The notes: generated by a model from the sequence alone, not told the origin. Positions 54,238-63,316 are shown, counted from the stretch's first letter. The stretch is DNA of 64,000 bases from Phaeocystidibacter luteus (GCF_008933115.1 NZ_WBVO01000002.1:248001-312000); one strand, 5' to 3'. A program made the numbers and translations.

Positions 54238-55125
54238 CTACTCTACATCTAGAATGTCCTGCAAATCATCTCCTCCTGCACTCACTTCCTGTGGGTCCAT
54301 CTGACGATACATTGCTTGGATAATGCTGAAAACCAGACTTATTATCGCTCCGTACAATAGGAACATCAGTATAGCATACACAACTTCGATGTTTGCAAAT
54401 GCCAAGGAGATCAACCCGAAGATCATGACGATTACGACCAACATGATGCCCAACACAAAGAAGGTTCCGAAATTCACCAAGACATTTTTGAAGCCACTCG
54501 TGAAGCCATGCTGAAGTGCGTCTCCAAATGAGTGATTGCCATAAGCCAAATAGTACGCTGGGAAAATGGTAATCGTTTGTGCCAAGTAGACCAACAAGTA
54601 GAACAAGAAGATTCTTCCTGCGGCGGTCTGCATGATTTCAATCAAAGCCATCTGAGACTCTGACTGCGCATATGGGTCACTCATACTCATACCCTGTGAC
54701 ATCATATCCATGTAAACCTGGAAAATTTGACCAGCAAGATCGCCCAAGGTGAGGTATCCAAAGAGTATCATCACCAAGAAATTAATCACCGTTAGCACCA
54801 AGGATATCCCAATAATTGGAACTGCTTTTTTGAATCCCTTGAAGGCGTCTGAAAAGGATACCTTCCCAAAATAGGCGCTATCAGCGATGTAACCATAACC
54901 ATATAGGAGTGGCGAGATGAGAAGGAATAGCAAAGTCATTACTGAGATGAAAATGCCAAACTGGCCCGCTTGCAATGATGACGAGCCTACCGCTCCGGCT
55001 ATCATTGCTACTACAAAGAAGGCCGCGAATACTACAAGACTAAAAAGCAGATGCCAGCCGATTGACTTTCCGAAAATTTTAAAACCGAGACTGAAGTTCG
55101 TCCCAAAGGATACCTTGTTATTCAT
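54238..55125 (-). CDS. Polytopic membrane protein, function unknown
   Basis: 295 residues with about six membrane segments and a Met/Ser/Gln-rich loop (SQGMSMSDPYAQSESQ, about 145-160). A KAVPIIGISLVLTVINF segment and an acidic C-terminal tail (GGDDLQDILDVE) are notable. It resembles poorly characterised DUF975/DUF4013-type integral membrane proteins, but I cannot assign it firmly. Single gene, divergent from ribF. Confidence 0.7.
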   Translation of the reverse strand: MNNKVSFGTNFSLGFKIFGKSIGWHLLFSLVVFAAFFVVAMIAGAVGSSSLQAGQFGIFISVMTLLFLLISPLLYGYGYIADSAYFGKVSFSDAFKGFKKAVPIIGISLVLTVINFLVMILFGYLTLGDLAGQIFQVYMDMMSQGMSMSDPYAQSESQMALIEIMQTAAGRIFLFYLLVYLAQTITIFPAYYLAYGNHSFGDALQHGFTSGFKNVLVNFGTFFVLGIMLVVIVMIFGLISLAFANIEVVYAILMFLLYGAIISLVFSIIQAMYRQMDPQEVSAGGDDLQDILDVE

Positions 55126-55166
55126 AATTGATTAGTTGTTAGAGATGCCTAAAGCTACTGGATTTT

Positions 55167-55174
55167 TACCTTTG
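55167..55174 (+). promoter_or_regulatory. -7 promoter box of ribF
   Basis: TACCTTTG, 20 nt before the ribF start codon. Confidence 0.6.
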
Positions 55175-55194
55175 GTTTCAAATTACTCGCGTAC

Positions 55195-56124
55195 ATGAAA
55201 GTCTATCACTCCATCGATTCCTTCGAAACGATATCGAATGCGGTCGTTACTACAGGAACTTTTGATGGTGTGCATGTTGGCCACCGGAAGATTATTCAGC
55301 GATTGAACGAAGTCGCCGCCAAGAACAATGGGGAGTCCGTGCTCCTGACTTTTCACCCCCATCCTCGTGTTGTTTTGCAGCCAGACATGGAACTCAAACT
55401 CCTCACCAACCTGGATGAGAAAATTGCGCTTCTCGAAGATGCTGGACTCGATCATCTTATTATCCATCCGTTCACAAGAGAGTTCTCGCGTACGAGCTCA
55501 CTCGAGTTTGTGAGGAATCTAATCGTGAACAAGATTGGCGCGAAGCACCTGGTTATTGGATACGATCACCACTTTGGTAGAAATCGCGAGGGAAGCTTCG
55601 ACCACCTCGTGGAATTTGGTCCCGTTTATGGCTTTGACGTAGAGGAAATACCCGCCCAAGATATCGACGATGTAAACGTGAGCAGCACCAAAATTCGAAA
55701 TGCTTTAACCGAGGGAGACGTAGAAACCGCACACAAGTATCTCACCTATCCTTTTCACGTTTCAGGATGGGTAGTGAAAGGCGATCAAATTGGTCATACC
55801 ATCGGGTTTCCTACCGCTAATGTGGAGATTAACGATGTGAACAAGCTGATTCCAACCGATGGAGTATATGCCGTTCGCGTGAAACTATCCGACGGTTCCG
55901 TTAAAAGTGGAATGTGCAACATCGGACATCGACCAACCGTTCACGGAAGAGAACGCCGCATCGAAGTAAACCTCTTCGACTATAGTGGAGATCTCTACGG
56001 CGAGAAACTTGTCGTACGATTCTACCATCGGATTCGGGCAGAACAGAAGTTTGAAGGAGTGGAAGCGCTCAAAACTCAATTACACAAAGATGAAGTGGAA
56101 GCTCGCCGTTTGTTGGACGCTTAG
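55195..56124 (+). CDS. ribF: Bifunctional riboflavin kinase / FAD synthetase
   Basis: Makes FMN and FAD from riboflavin. 309 residues: an N-terminal adenylyltransferase domain (TFDGVHVGHRKI with the HxGH motif; YDHHFGRNREG; SSTKIRNAL) and a C-terminal riboflavin kinase domain from about 185 (GHTIGFPTANVE; DGVYAVRV; EVNLFDYSGDLYG). Standard length. Its last 35 nt overlap the start of an LRR gene in another frame. Confidence 0.96.
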   Translation: MKVYHSIDSFETISNAVVTTGTFDGVHVGHRKIIQRLNEVAAKNNGESVLLTFHPHPRVVLQPDMELKLLTNLDEKIALLEDAGLDHLIIHPFTREFSRTSSLEFVRNLIVNKIGAKHLVIGYDHHFGRNREGSFDHLVEFGPVYGFDVEEIPAQDIDDVNVSSTKIRNALTEGDVETAHKYLTYPFHVSGWVVKGDQIGHTIGFPTANVEINDVNKLIPTDGVYAVRVKLSDGSVKSGMCNIGHRPTVHGRERRIEVNLFDYSGDLYGEKLVVRFYHRIRAEQKFEGVEALKTQLHKDEVEARRLLDA

Positions 56125-56668
56125 TGTGCTGTCTTTTTCGTCATTCGCTCAAGAGTTGGTGGAGTACGACGACCTAGACGAGGCACTCGAGAATCCGCTA
56201 GAAGTACGCCACCTCGAGCTGAGAAAGGAACACTACACAGAGATTCCGGCCGAGGTTTGGCTCTTCCCAAATTTGGAGGTCCTCGACCTTGGAAAGAACG
56301 ACCTTACCACCCTGCCAGATTCCATCGCTGAGCTGAAGAACCTTCGAGTAATCATTCTGGAGAAGAACGATTTCTCGGTATTTCCCATAGCGCTCCTCGC
56401 AATCGATTCGCTGGAAGAAATTTATTTATCCGACTGCCCAGTAGAAGCCATTCCAGAGAATATCGACGAGCTGACAAACCTTCGAATCCTCGATTTGTGG
56501 CATTCCAATATAGAAGGTATTCCGGCCACAATCGGAAATTTGACAAAACTGGAACGTCTAGACCTCCGTCAAACCTTTTTCTCGCAGCAGGCATTCGACG
56601 AACAGTTTCCCAAAGACTTTACTAAAGCTAACGTGCAACTGACTTCAGGATGTGATTGCCAGGATTGA
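56090..56668 (+). CDS. Exported leucine-rich-repeat protein
   Basis: 192 residues. Signal peptide MKWKLAVCWTLSVLSFSSFA, then about five LRRs of the plant/bacterial 23-residue type (for example FPNLEVLDLGKNDLTTLPDSIAEL, shifted copies at ELKNLRVI, IDSLEEIYL, LTNLRILDLWHSNIEGIP, LTKLERLDL). The C-terminus has a CDCQD tail. Likely a periplasmic or surface protein-binding scaffold. The frame is open from 55985 within ribF, but the ATG at 56090 is the one that makes a signal peptide. The TGA stop coincides with the first bases of the dispersed repeat. Confidence 0.85.
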   Translation: MKWKLAVCWTLSVLSFSSFAQELVEYDDLDEALENPLEVRHLELRKEHYTEIPAEVWLFPNLEVLDLGKNDLTTLPDSIAELKNLRVIILEKNDFSVFPIALLAIDSLEEIYLSDCPVEAIPENIDELTNLRILDLWHSNIEGIPATIGNLTKLERLDLRQTFFSQQAFDEQFPKDFTKANVQLTSGCDCQD

Positions 56669-56880
56669 AAGGCGCGAGGAAGCAGGCGAGAGGCCTGAGG
56701 CGTGAGGCTTGAGGCCGGTTGAGCATGGTTGTAGCGTGGGATGCTGGTTTTCCGGGCTGGAAAATCTAGGTGAGAAGTAATGGGTAAGTTTTTGATGAAG
56801 TGGAGTTTGGTGAGTCAAAAGTGGCTTTCTTAGCCTTTAGCCTTTAGCCTTTAGCCTTTGGCCTTTAGCTTCAAGCCTTT
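56666..56880 (+). repeat. Dispersed repeat, copy 2: core flanked by heptamer arrays
   Basis: It fills most of the 337-nt gap 56669-57005. The left arm begins TGAAAGGC exactly as in copy 1 (24 of 29 bases match 9215-9243) and continues as GAGGCCT/GAGGCGT/GAGGCTT heptamers to about 56718. The core has GTGGGATGCTGGTT (56736) and TGAGAAGTAATGGGTAAG...GTTTGGTGAGT (56771-56815). The right arm (56831-56878) is about six CCTTTAG heptamers. Strand is arbitrary. Confidence 0.8.
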
Positions 56881-56944
56881 TTTTGCGTTTTTGCTTTTGG
56901 CGTTTTTGCGAGAACCACGCAAGAACCACGCAAAAACCACACGA

Positions 56945-56984
56945 CAAAAAAAAGCGCCGCGCAAGTTTCCTCACGCGACGCCAA
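56945..56984 (-). terminator. Terminator of the thiamine-type TonB receptor
   Basis: On the minus strand GCGTCGCGT pairs with GCGCGGCGC (two G-U pairs, loop about 10 nt) and is followed by eight T, 25-60 nt after the receptor stop. Just beyond it, 56881-56944 holds short GCAAAAACCAC-like direct repeats. Confidence 0.75.
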
Positions 56985-57005
56985 TGCAAATTGAGAGCAG
57001 AGGTC

Positions 57006-59375
57006 TTAGAAACTAAACTCTACCCCTAACATATAGTTGATAGGTGCCTGAGGATAGAATCCCATGCCGTAGTACTGTTGGCCACCAAAAGCATAGGAGT
57101 ATGAGTATCCATTTGGTGCATAGCTGGCGCTGAATACATTCAAAGCTGATACATACGCACGTATACGCTTCACATCTTCCAATGCCCATTGTCCCGATAA
57201 TCGCAAGTCGGTCACGAAGTACTCTGGAAGTACCAATCCTTCTAGTCCGGTGTTGCTCAAGTATTGCTTACCTACGTACCTCGGTGTAATGGAAAGATCT
57301 AAGTTCTTCGGCAAGTGCGCCGTTGCCGTTAGGTTCGCAATAATAGAAGGTGAGTAGGAGATTGGCGTGTTACCTCTAGACACGAGGCCTTGTCCAATTA
57401 CTTCTTCCACATAATCAAGGTTGCGGTTGTCACTGAAGGTGATGTTTTCGCTGATCGTAAACTGCGGAATAGGCTTCCAAGTAGATGAAATCTCAATCCC
57501 TGCACGGTACGACTCCCCTACATTTTCACGTATTGGCGCACCTACAGAATTGAGTTCGCCAGTCAGTGCAAGTTGGTTTGTGTAGTACATGAAGTACCCA
57601 TTCACACTCCAACTGAAGTTGGTTGATCGTCCTTCGTAACCAACCTCTACATCCTGCAAACGCTCCGCTTCAGGCATGGCCTCGCCCGTAATCGCCGAGT
57701 TGAAGTAGTCTACACGATTAGGCTCGCGATTCGCTAAGGCGTAACTCGCATAAAGTCGACTGTTTGCCATGCGGTAAACCAATCCAGCCTTTGGGTTGAA
57801 GAACTGAAGGTCATCTTCAAAGTCGAATACCACATTTTCCTCTTCCGTTCCGCCACCACTGTAGTTCACCGTTCTAACTTGCATATCTGCATAAATAGAA
57901 AGCGCATCACTTATGGCGTAATCAGCTTTTACATATGCGTTGATGTTCGTTTTGACGCTGTTGTTGAAGTAAAATTCGTGATTCGGGTCGGCATCATTAA
58001 TCCATCTCGCCCAAATTACGTTGCCATAATGGTCACCGTCATACTGATTCCAACCACCGCCGACAATCACGTTTACATTTCCAATATTACCAGTGGCATT
58101 CGCTACAACACCGTAGAAGTGGTTGTCGAGCCAAAGTCTGCGCGCCAAATCGGTTGTGGCAATGGTCGTGGTGTCAATAACAACGGGTGTTAGACCGTAA
58201 TCCACGTGATTTTCATCTTCTCTAAACTCTTCATAGTAACCTGCGCCTCTAGTGTAGAAACCGGATAATCCGAGTTTCCAACCCGATTCTAAGTTGTGGT
58301 TGATGTGGAGTTGGTAGTAATCCTGACCATAGTTGTCAACCTGATCATCGTAGAACTTCACATTTCCATTTTCGTCAGTGTACAAACCAGCTGGGTTGAA
58401 AGTAGGGTCGGCCTCGTAGGTTGCTGAATCGGTGCCGTACCAAGCCTGATACGTACGCTCTCTACCGCCGAAAACTACAGCTTGGATAGTAGTGTTTTCA
58501 GCCTGATAACCGAGTGCCAAATAGTAACTTCTGAGGTCGCTGCTCGCACGATCAATCCAGCCATCACTCGTGATTCTAGAAGCTCTACCGTCTAGTGTCC
58601 AGTGGCCGTCAATCAACCCAGTACCAAAGTTCAAGGTGTAGCGCTGCGTGTTGAAGGAGCCACCACCGATGTGTACATCAGCATAAGCATCCTTCGTGAA
58701 GCTCTTCGTTTGCATGTTAATACTCGCACCAAATGCACCAGCACCATTCGTAGAGGTTCCTACACCGCGCTGAATCTGCATGCTGCTCAGGCTGGAAGCA
58801 AGATCGGGTGTGTTTACCCAGAATACGCCTTGCGATTCTTGGTCGTTTACCGGTACACCATTGATGGTGACATTGATTCGTGTTTGGTCGCTACCGCGGA
58901 TACGAAGACCCGTATATCCGATGCCTGCGCCGGCGTCAGAAGTAGTCACAACCGATGGAGTGTTTTCCAGAATGTACGGCATGTCACGTGCTACATCATT
59001 CTGTTCGATTTCCTCTTCGCTGTAATCGGTTCTGGCCACAGGGTCATCGTCAGTCGCGCGAATGGCCGAAACTTCTACTGAAGTCAGGACCTGTTCATTC
59101 GGGACGAGGTTCACTGTGATGAAACCAGAAACTTCGGCTCCGATTTCGAAAGTTTCAAAACCGATGGCTCTGACCTTGACCTCTTCTCCGCTCTGTGCCT
59201 CTATGGTAAACGAACCATCTGGCAAGGTTGAAACGCGTTCGGATTGAGTGAAAACAACGGCATAGTCGACAGGTTCGCCGTTGGATTGATTAAGCACTTT
59301 CCCGGATACAGTCCTCTGCGCGAGTGCGCCGACAGACAATAGAAGGAAAATGCCAAGCATAGAAAATTGCTTCAT
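57006..59375 (-). CDS. TonB-dependent receptor under TPP riboswitch, probable thiamine importer
   Basis: 789 residues. Signal peptide about 1-19, a carboxypeptidase-regulatory-like domain at 20-105 (GKVLNQSNGEPVDYAVV; DGSFTIEAQSG), a plug (NTPSVVTTSDAGAGIGYTGLRIRGSDQTRINVTINGVPVND), and a barrel ending in YMLGVEFSF. The TPP riboswitch in its leader implies repression when thiamine pyrophosphate is plentiful, hence uptake of thiamine or a precursor. The usual inner-membrane partner (PnuT) is not adjacent; a NadR-like kinase and a YkoF-like protein lie upstream. Confidence 0.9.
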   Translation of the reverse strand: MKQFSMLGIFLLLSVGALAQRTVSGKVLNQSNGEPVDYAVVFTQSERVSTLPDGSFTIEAQSGEEVKVRAIGFETFEIGAEVSGFITVNLVPNEQVLTSVEVSAIRATDDDPVARTDYSEEEIEQNDVARDMPYILENTPSVVTTSDAGAGIGYTGLRIRGSDQTRINVTINGVPVNDQESQGVFWVNTPDLASSLSSMQIQRGVGTSTNGAGAFGASINMQTKSFTKDAYADVHIGGGSFNTQRYTLNFGTGLIDGHWTLDGRASRITSDGWIDRASSDLRSYYLALGYQAENTTIQAVVFGGRERTYQAWYGTDSATYEADPTFNPAGLYTDENGNVKFYDDQVDNYGQDYYQLHINHNLESGWKLGLSGFYTRGAGYYEEFREDENHVDYGLTPVVIDTTTIATTDLARRLWLDNHFYGVVANATGNIGNVNVIVGGGWNQYDGDHYGNVIWARWINDADPNHEFYFNNSVKTNINAYVKADYAISDALSIYADMQVRTVNYSGGGTEEENVVFDFEDDLQFFNPKAGLVYRMANSRLYASYALANREPNRVDYFNSAITGEAMPEAERLQDVEVGYEGRSTNFSWSVNGYFMYYTNQLALTGELNSVGAPIRENVGESYRAGIEISSTWKPIPQFTISENITFSDNRNLDYVEEVIGQGLVSRGNTPISYSPSIIANLTATAHLPKNLDLSITPRYVGKQYLSNTGLEGLVLPEYFVTDLRLSGQWALEDVKRIRAYVSALNVFSASYAPNGYSYSYAFGGQQYYGMGFYPQAPINYMLGVEFSF

Positions 59376-59439
59376 GATAAGATGCTTATCACGAGAAACA
59401 GGGGCAATTACTCGCTTGGATTTCGTTTGTAGTTAATAA

Positions 59440-59513
59440 TTCCCTTGGCAGCATTACCTGCCCAGGTTCAAAGGGTATAATCTCAGTCCGCTGGTAAGCG
59501 GACACCCCTGTGA
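59440..59513 (-). promoter_or_regulatory. TPP riboswitch (THI element)
   Basis: On the minus strand the conserved parts appear in order: ACAGGGGTG, a variable hairpin TCCGC/GCGGA, CTGAGAttatACCC, TTTGAACCTG, then GGCAGGTAATGCTGCC and AAGGGAA. The receptor ATG is 65 nt further on. Mode (transcription or translation) not determined; no clear terminator stem is seen between it and the ATG. Confidence 0.95.
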
Positions 59514-59607
59514 GATCTGGCGCGAAGGTATTGAGGATATTTTGAAAACGACAAGGTTCCGCGTGGAATAGTGCGCTAAATGGGCGAAGCGGGCGACAAT
59601 CAGCCTC

Positions 59608-60120
59608 TTACAGAAGTGCTTTTAATGCCCGTTTTGCATTGGCAAGCCGATCTTTTCCTTGGCCAGAAACGATGTGATAGGGGGTGTCGACAGTTTTAAG
59701 CTTTTCAACATACCGTTCCATGAGCTCTTCTCTGCGAGTGGGATGCTCACGCAAGGGGTCCTCTTCCCATTCGAGGTCTATGTCCATCAGGAGGTAAACA
59801 TCCGGCTGATTCGACTTCCATAGGTCTACCCACTTTTGTGGACATAAGCCATATTTGACCTCCCACCAAATGATGAAGGTGAGCAGATCGGTATCGCACA
59901 CAAGAATTCCTGCGTCCGATCTAAGCGCCGTAAGCTGTGAGTCAAGCTGAAGAGCGGACATCTTGTGCATGTCGGACTCATCGTATGACCGGCCTAAATT
60001 TTCTAGATATTCTCTTGCCATTTCGTCCACATACGCCGCCTCGAGCTCTGAAGCCATGGCCTTTGCGATGGTAGACTTACCCGTTGATTCGGGTCCGGTT
60101 ATGACAACCGTTTTAGGCAT
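59608..60120 (-). CDS. NadR-like P-loop kinase (AAA_28 family)
   Basis: 170 residues with Walker A GPESTGKST (8-16), the DEMAREYLE segment, CDTDLLTF and DIDLEWEEDPLREHP. This is the ribosylnicotinamide-kinase-type domain of NadR, without the adenylyltransferase domain. Its neighbours are a thiamine-binding-type protein (8-nt overlap) and a TPP-controlled receptor, so a nucleoside-like substrate in the thiamine pathway is as plausible as nicotinamide riboside. Transcribed from upstream with the next two genes. Confidence 0.82.
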   Translation of the reverse strand: MPKTVVITGPESTGKSTIAKAMASELEAAYVDEMAREYLENLGRSYDESDMHKMSALQLDSQLTALRSDAGILVCDTDLLTFIIWWEVKYGLCPQKWVDLWKSNQPDVYLLMDIDLEWEEDPLREHPTRREELMERYVEKLKTVDTPYHIVSGQGKDRLANAKRALKALL

Positions 60121-60385
60121 ACGGGGTTATGTCAACCGACTCAGATAGGTCTCCGCCCAAAACCTTCATCACAAACGAGGCCTTGCCTTCTTCCGTGAAG
60201 GTTCGCTCGATTTCGCGTTGAAGTGCAGGAAATACGACATCGCTTTCTCCGATTATGAGCGTGCTTGAGTAAGAGGTAATCGCTTTAATTCCATCGTATT
60301 CGTTCATTTTAACAATGAAAGAATCGACAATGCGGAGGTAATCCGAGGAAAGCGGATAACAGGAAATTTCTACCGTAAAAATCAT
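60113..60385 (-). CDS. YkoF/MTH1187-like thiamine-binding protein
   Basis: 90 residues, a single ferredoxin-like domain of the YkoF/MTH1187 type: FTVEISCYPLSSDYLRIVDSFIVKMN, then GIKAITSYSSTLIIGESDVVFPAL, then FVMKVLGGDL. Relatives bind the hydroxymethylpyrimidine moiety of thiamine. No signal peptide, so cytoplasmic. It overlaps the NadR-like gene by 8 nt and the GGGP synthase by 4 nt. Confidence 0.8.
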   Translation of the reverse strand: MIFTVEISCYPLSSDYLRIVDSFIVKMNEYDGIKAITSYSSTLIIGESDVVFPALQREIERTFTEEGKASFVMKVLGGDLSESVDITPYA

Positions 60386-61131
60386 GCTTGTGTTTTAGCG
60401 GAAAGTGCATGTAACTGAAGCGCGATGTCTTCTAGAAGTTGAGGGTCCTTTTCAGCTGCATTACCTACCACGACAACGTCCGCTCCTGCGCGGGCCGAGC
60501 GAAGAGCTTCTTCTACACTGCGTATGCCTCCACCAACGATGAGAGGAACATCAACTGCGTTGCGAACTGCGCCAACCATATCTGCTGAAACAGGATTCAT
60601 CGCACCGCTGCCCGCATCTAAGTATATGTGATTCAATCCCAACATTTCTCCAGCCATGGCCGTACATGCGGCAATGTCTGGCTTGTCGGCTGGAAGAGGT
60701 AACGACCCCGATATGTACGAAGCGGTAGTTGGTCTTCCACCGTCAACCAACATATAGCCTGTTGAGATGGTTTCGAGATTGAACTGACGGATAAGTGGTG
60801 CAGCAATTACGTGCTGACCGATAAGGAGTTCCGGGTTTCTTCCAGAGATGAGAGAGAGGAATAGAAGCGCATCGGCTTCGGGAGTAACTTGTAGTGAACT
60901 GCCTGGGAACAGGATAATTTTCGCTTCAGTTAATGACTTAAGCGTCTTTATATGTTCGTCGAGTTCATACTTGGTCAATAAGCTGCCTCCGAAGAAAATC
61001 AACTCAATTCCACTTCGATTGATTACATCGGCAATACGGGAAAGGTAGTCTGTACCTGACTTATCGGGGTCGATAAGCACGGCCAGCGCCTTCTTGTTTT
61101 GCCGACGCAACTCTTTCAAATATGTATTCAT
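60382..61131 (-). CDS. Geranylgeranylglyceryl/heptaprenylglyceryl phosphate synthase
   Basis: About 249 residues, TIM barrel of the PcrB/GGGPS family: VLIDPDKSG near the start, FFGGSLLT, FPGSSLQV, the YMLVDGGRPTTA segment, YLDAGSGA and VGGGIRSVEEA phosphate loop. It joins a polyprenyl diphosphate to glycerol-1-phosphate to make an ether lipid; Bacteroidota encode such enzymes though the final lipid is unclear. An ATG at 61143 is also possible. First gene of the three-gene run with overlaps of 4 and 8 nt. Confidence 0.9.
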   Translation of the reverse strand: MNTYLKELRRQNKKALAVLIDPDKSGTDYLSRIADVINRSGIELIFFGGSLLTKYELDEHIKTLKSLTEAKIILFPGSSLQVTPEADALLFLSLISGRNPELLIGQHVIAAPLIRQFNLETISTGYMLVDGGRPTTASYISGSLPLPADKPDIAACTAMAGEMLGLNHIYLDAGSGAMNPVSADMVGAVRNAVDVPLIVGGGIRSVEEALRSARAGADVVVVGNAAEKDPQLLEDIALQLHALSAKTQA

Positions 61132-61156
61132 CGAGTGGCCCATTGGATGGTTTTTG

Positions 61157-61164
61157 CAAACCTA
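61157..61164 (-). promoter_or_regulatory. -7 promoter box of the GGGPS operon
   Basis: TAGGTTTG on the minus strand fits TAnnTTTG. It lies 13 nt before the ATG at 61143 and 25 nt before that at 61131. Confidence 0.5.
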
Positions 61165-61169
61165 CGAAA

Positions 61170-61814
61170 TCACGGTGAAAGCGGTATTTCACTTACGGCG
61201 TAAACTACATATTGGTTTGCATGAAAAAACCAACCGATTTTGCACGGGATATTTTCATCATCCGTAACTATCGCAGCGTCAACCGTTCCAGATTCAGAAA
61301 CAGTGATTGGGTCAATGAATAAATGTTTCTTGAATTCTATTCCACCCATTCTGTGAAGTTTGAAAAGTGCCTCTTTCGCTCCCCACAGAATTTGAAGCTT
61401 GAATTGCGAATCGCCTCTGGCCACGTCATCAAGTTCGGCCATGTTCAAAAACTTCGTGGCTAAGCGAGATAACTTGGGACGCTCGGGTTCAACGTCTATT
61501 CCAACCCGGCGATTAGGGTGGTGGATGGCTGCTCCGTATTCTTGACTGTGCGCTAGCGAAATATAACCTGGGCCATCGAGAATAGGACATCTCCCTTCGT
61601 AATGCAGCATGTATTGGGGTCGCAATAGGCGTAGTGCGGTACGTGAAGCAATGAACTCTTTGCGCTTATGTTCGTGGTGAATCCTTTCATCAAGCCGACG
61701 GATGTCGTTCGGATGAAGGTTTACAGAATCGGCTTCCGTCACCTGATCAGTAGCGATTAAATTGATGGATACGTGATCCTCAGGATAATAGAGATGATGT
61801 TCAGGGGATTCCAC
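61170..61814 (-). CDS. 4'-phosphopantetheinyl transferase superfamily protein
   Basis: 214 residues. Sfp-like layout with the magnesium-binding motifs GIDVEP and WGAKEALFK, preceded by an SLAHSQE segment. It transfers 4'-phosphopantetheine from CoA to carrier proteins. No AcpP or synthase gene is adjacent. Divergent from ahcY, with the start codons about 70 nt apart. Followed closely by GGGPS, whose promoter box lies about at its stop codon. Confidence 0.9.
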   Translation of the reverse strand: MESPEHHLYYPEDHVSINLIATDQVTEADSVNLHPNDIRRLDERIHHEHKRKEFIASRTALRLLRPQYMLHYEGRCPILDGPGYISLAHSQEYGAAIHHPNRRVGIDVEPERPKLSRLATKFLNMAELDDVARGDSQFKLQILWGAKEALFKLHRMGGIEFKKHLFIDPITVSESGTVDAAIVTDDENIPCKIGWFFHANQYVVYAVSEIPLSP

Positions 61815-61848
61815 TTTGAACTTGGGAGTGATTTCGATGTTAGAGTTG

Positions 61849-61856
61849 TATCTTTG
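61849..61856 (+). promoter_or_regulatory. -7 promoter box of ahcY
   Basis: TATCTTTG, 30 nt before the ahcY ATG, with a TTG 24 nt upstream (61822-61824). Confidence 0.6.
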
Positions 61857-61886
61857 CTAGCCGAAATTCACACAATAATAGATAGA

Positions 61887-63203
61887 ATGAGCGAAACAGC
61901 AACTAAATACATTCCATACAAGGTAAAGGATATTTCCTTGGCCGATTGGGGACGTAAAGAAATTGAATTGGCAGAGGCAGAAATGCCAGGGTTGATGTCA
62001 CTCCGCAAGGAGTATGGTGAGAGCAAGCCACTTAAAGGTGCTCGTATCGCGGGATGTCTTCACATGACCATCCAAACGGCAGTACTCATCGAAACACTCG
62101 TTGAGCTTGGTGCTGACGTTACTTGGTCTTCATGTAACATTTACTCAACTCAAGATCACGCCGCTGCTGCTATTGCTGCCGCTGGAATCCCTGTTTATGC
62201 ATGGAAAGGCATGACCGAAGAGGAGTTTGATTGGTGTATCGAGCAGACGCTTTTCTTTGGTGAAGATCAAGCTCCACTAAATATGATTCTTGACGATGGT
62301 GGTGACCTTACTAATATGGTATTGGATCGCTACCCGCAGTTGATTGACGGAGTAGGAGGCATTTCTGAAGAAACTACTACGGGTGTTCACCGTTTGTACG
62401 AGCGCATGAAGAAGGGAACTCTTCCAATGCCGGCTATCAACGTGAACGATTCTGTAACCAAGTCGAAGTTTGATAACAAGTACGGTTGTCGCGAATCTGC
62501 GGTTGACGCTATTCGCCGTGCAACTGACGTGATGATCGCTGGTAAAGTAGCGGTTGTGGCTGGTTATGGTGACGTAGGTAAGGGAACGGCAGCATCGCTT
62601 CGTGGAAACGGTGCCCGTGTTATCGTTACCGAAATCGATCCAATTTGTGCGCTTCAAGCGGCAATGGACGGATACGAGGTGAAGCGCATGGAGAATGCCA
62701 TTCCACGTGCCGACATCGTGGTTACAGCTACAGGTAATAAAGACATCGTTCGCGGTGAGCACTTCGAGATGATGAACGATAAGACAATCGTTTGTAACAT
62801 CGGCCACTTCGACAATGAAATTGATGTTGCTTGGTTGAAGCAAAACCACGGAAGCTCACATGTTGAGATTAAACCACAGGTTGATAAGTACACGATTAAC
62901 GGAAAAGACATCATCCTTCTCGCAGAGGGACGTCTTGTGAACCTTGGTTGTGCAACGGGTCACCCGAGCTTCGTGATGTCAAACTCATTCACCAATCAGG
63001 TATTGGCTCAAATTGAGCTATACAAGAACGGTGGAGAGTACAAGAATGAGGTTTACACACTTCCGAAGCACCTTGATGAGAAGGTAGCGGCCTTCCACTT
63101 GGAAGCAATTGGAGTGGAATTGGAAACACTTTCTCCAGATCAAGCCGAATACATTGGCGTGACAGTAGAAGGTCCATACAAGCCAGAATACTACAGATAC
63201 TAA
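61887..63203 (+). CDS. ahcY: Adenosylhomocysteinase (SAH hydrolase)
   Basis: Cleaves S-adenosylhomocysteine to adenosine and homocysteine, recycling the methyl cycle, with bound NAD. 438 residues: [19 protein letters not shown] at the start, [13 protein letters not shown], the NAD loop AGYGDVGKG, and the C-terminal signature with KPEYYRY. The frame is open from 61773, but the -7 box and family N-terminus fix the start at 61887. Single gene with a strong terminator. Confidence 0.98.
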   Translation: MSETATKYIPYKVKDISLADWGRKEIELAEAEMPGLMSLRKEYGESKPLKGARIAGCLHMTIQTAVLIETLVELGADVTWSSCNIYSTQDHAAAAIAAAGIPVYAWKGMTEEEFDWCIEQTLFFGEDQAPLNMILDDGGDLTNMVLDRYPQLIDGVGGISEETTTGVHRLYERMKKGTLPMPAINVNDSVTKSKFDNKYGCRESAVDAIRRATDVMIAGKVAVVAGYGDVGKGTAASLRGNGARVIVTEIDPICALQAAMDGYEVKRMENAIPRADIVVTATGNKDIVRGEHFEMMNDKTIVCNIGHFDNEIDVAWLKQNHGSSHVEIKPQVDKYTINGKDIILLAEGRLVNLGCATGHPSFVMSNSFTNQVLAQIELYKNGGEYKNEVYTLPKHLDEKVAAFHLEAIGVELETLSPDQAEYIGVTVEGPYKPEYYRY

Positions 63204-63220
63204 GTCGAGTATCTCTCAAA

Positions 63221-63252
63221 AAAGAAAGCCACGCATATCGCGTGGCTTTTTT
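63221..63252 (+). terminator. Terminator of ahcY
   Basis: Stem AAAGCCACGC/GCGTGGCTTT with a 5-nt loop, followed by T7. The mirror-image A run may let it serve the minus strand too. Confidence 0.9.
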
Positions 63253-63316
63253 TGTGCTTTTTGGTAAAAGATGGAAAAATACGACGCCCACCTTTATACC
63301 ATATATATATGTCACA

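Noticed and set aside
62277-62849. 190-residue open frame antisense to ahcY
   Set aside because: Shadow of a highly conserved gene; composition follows the complement of ahcY codons.
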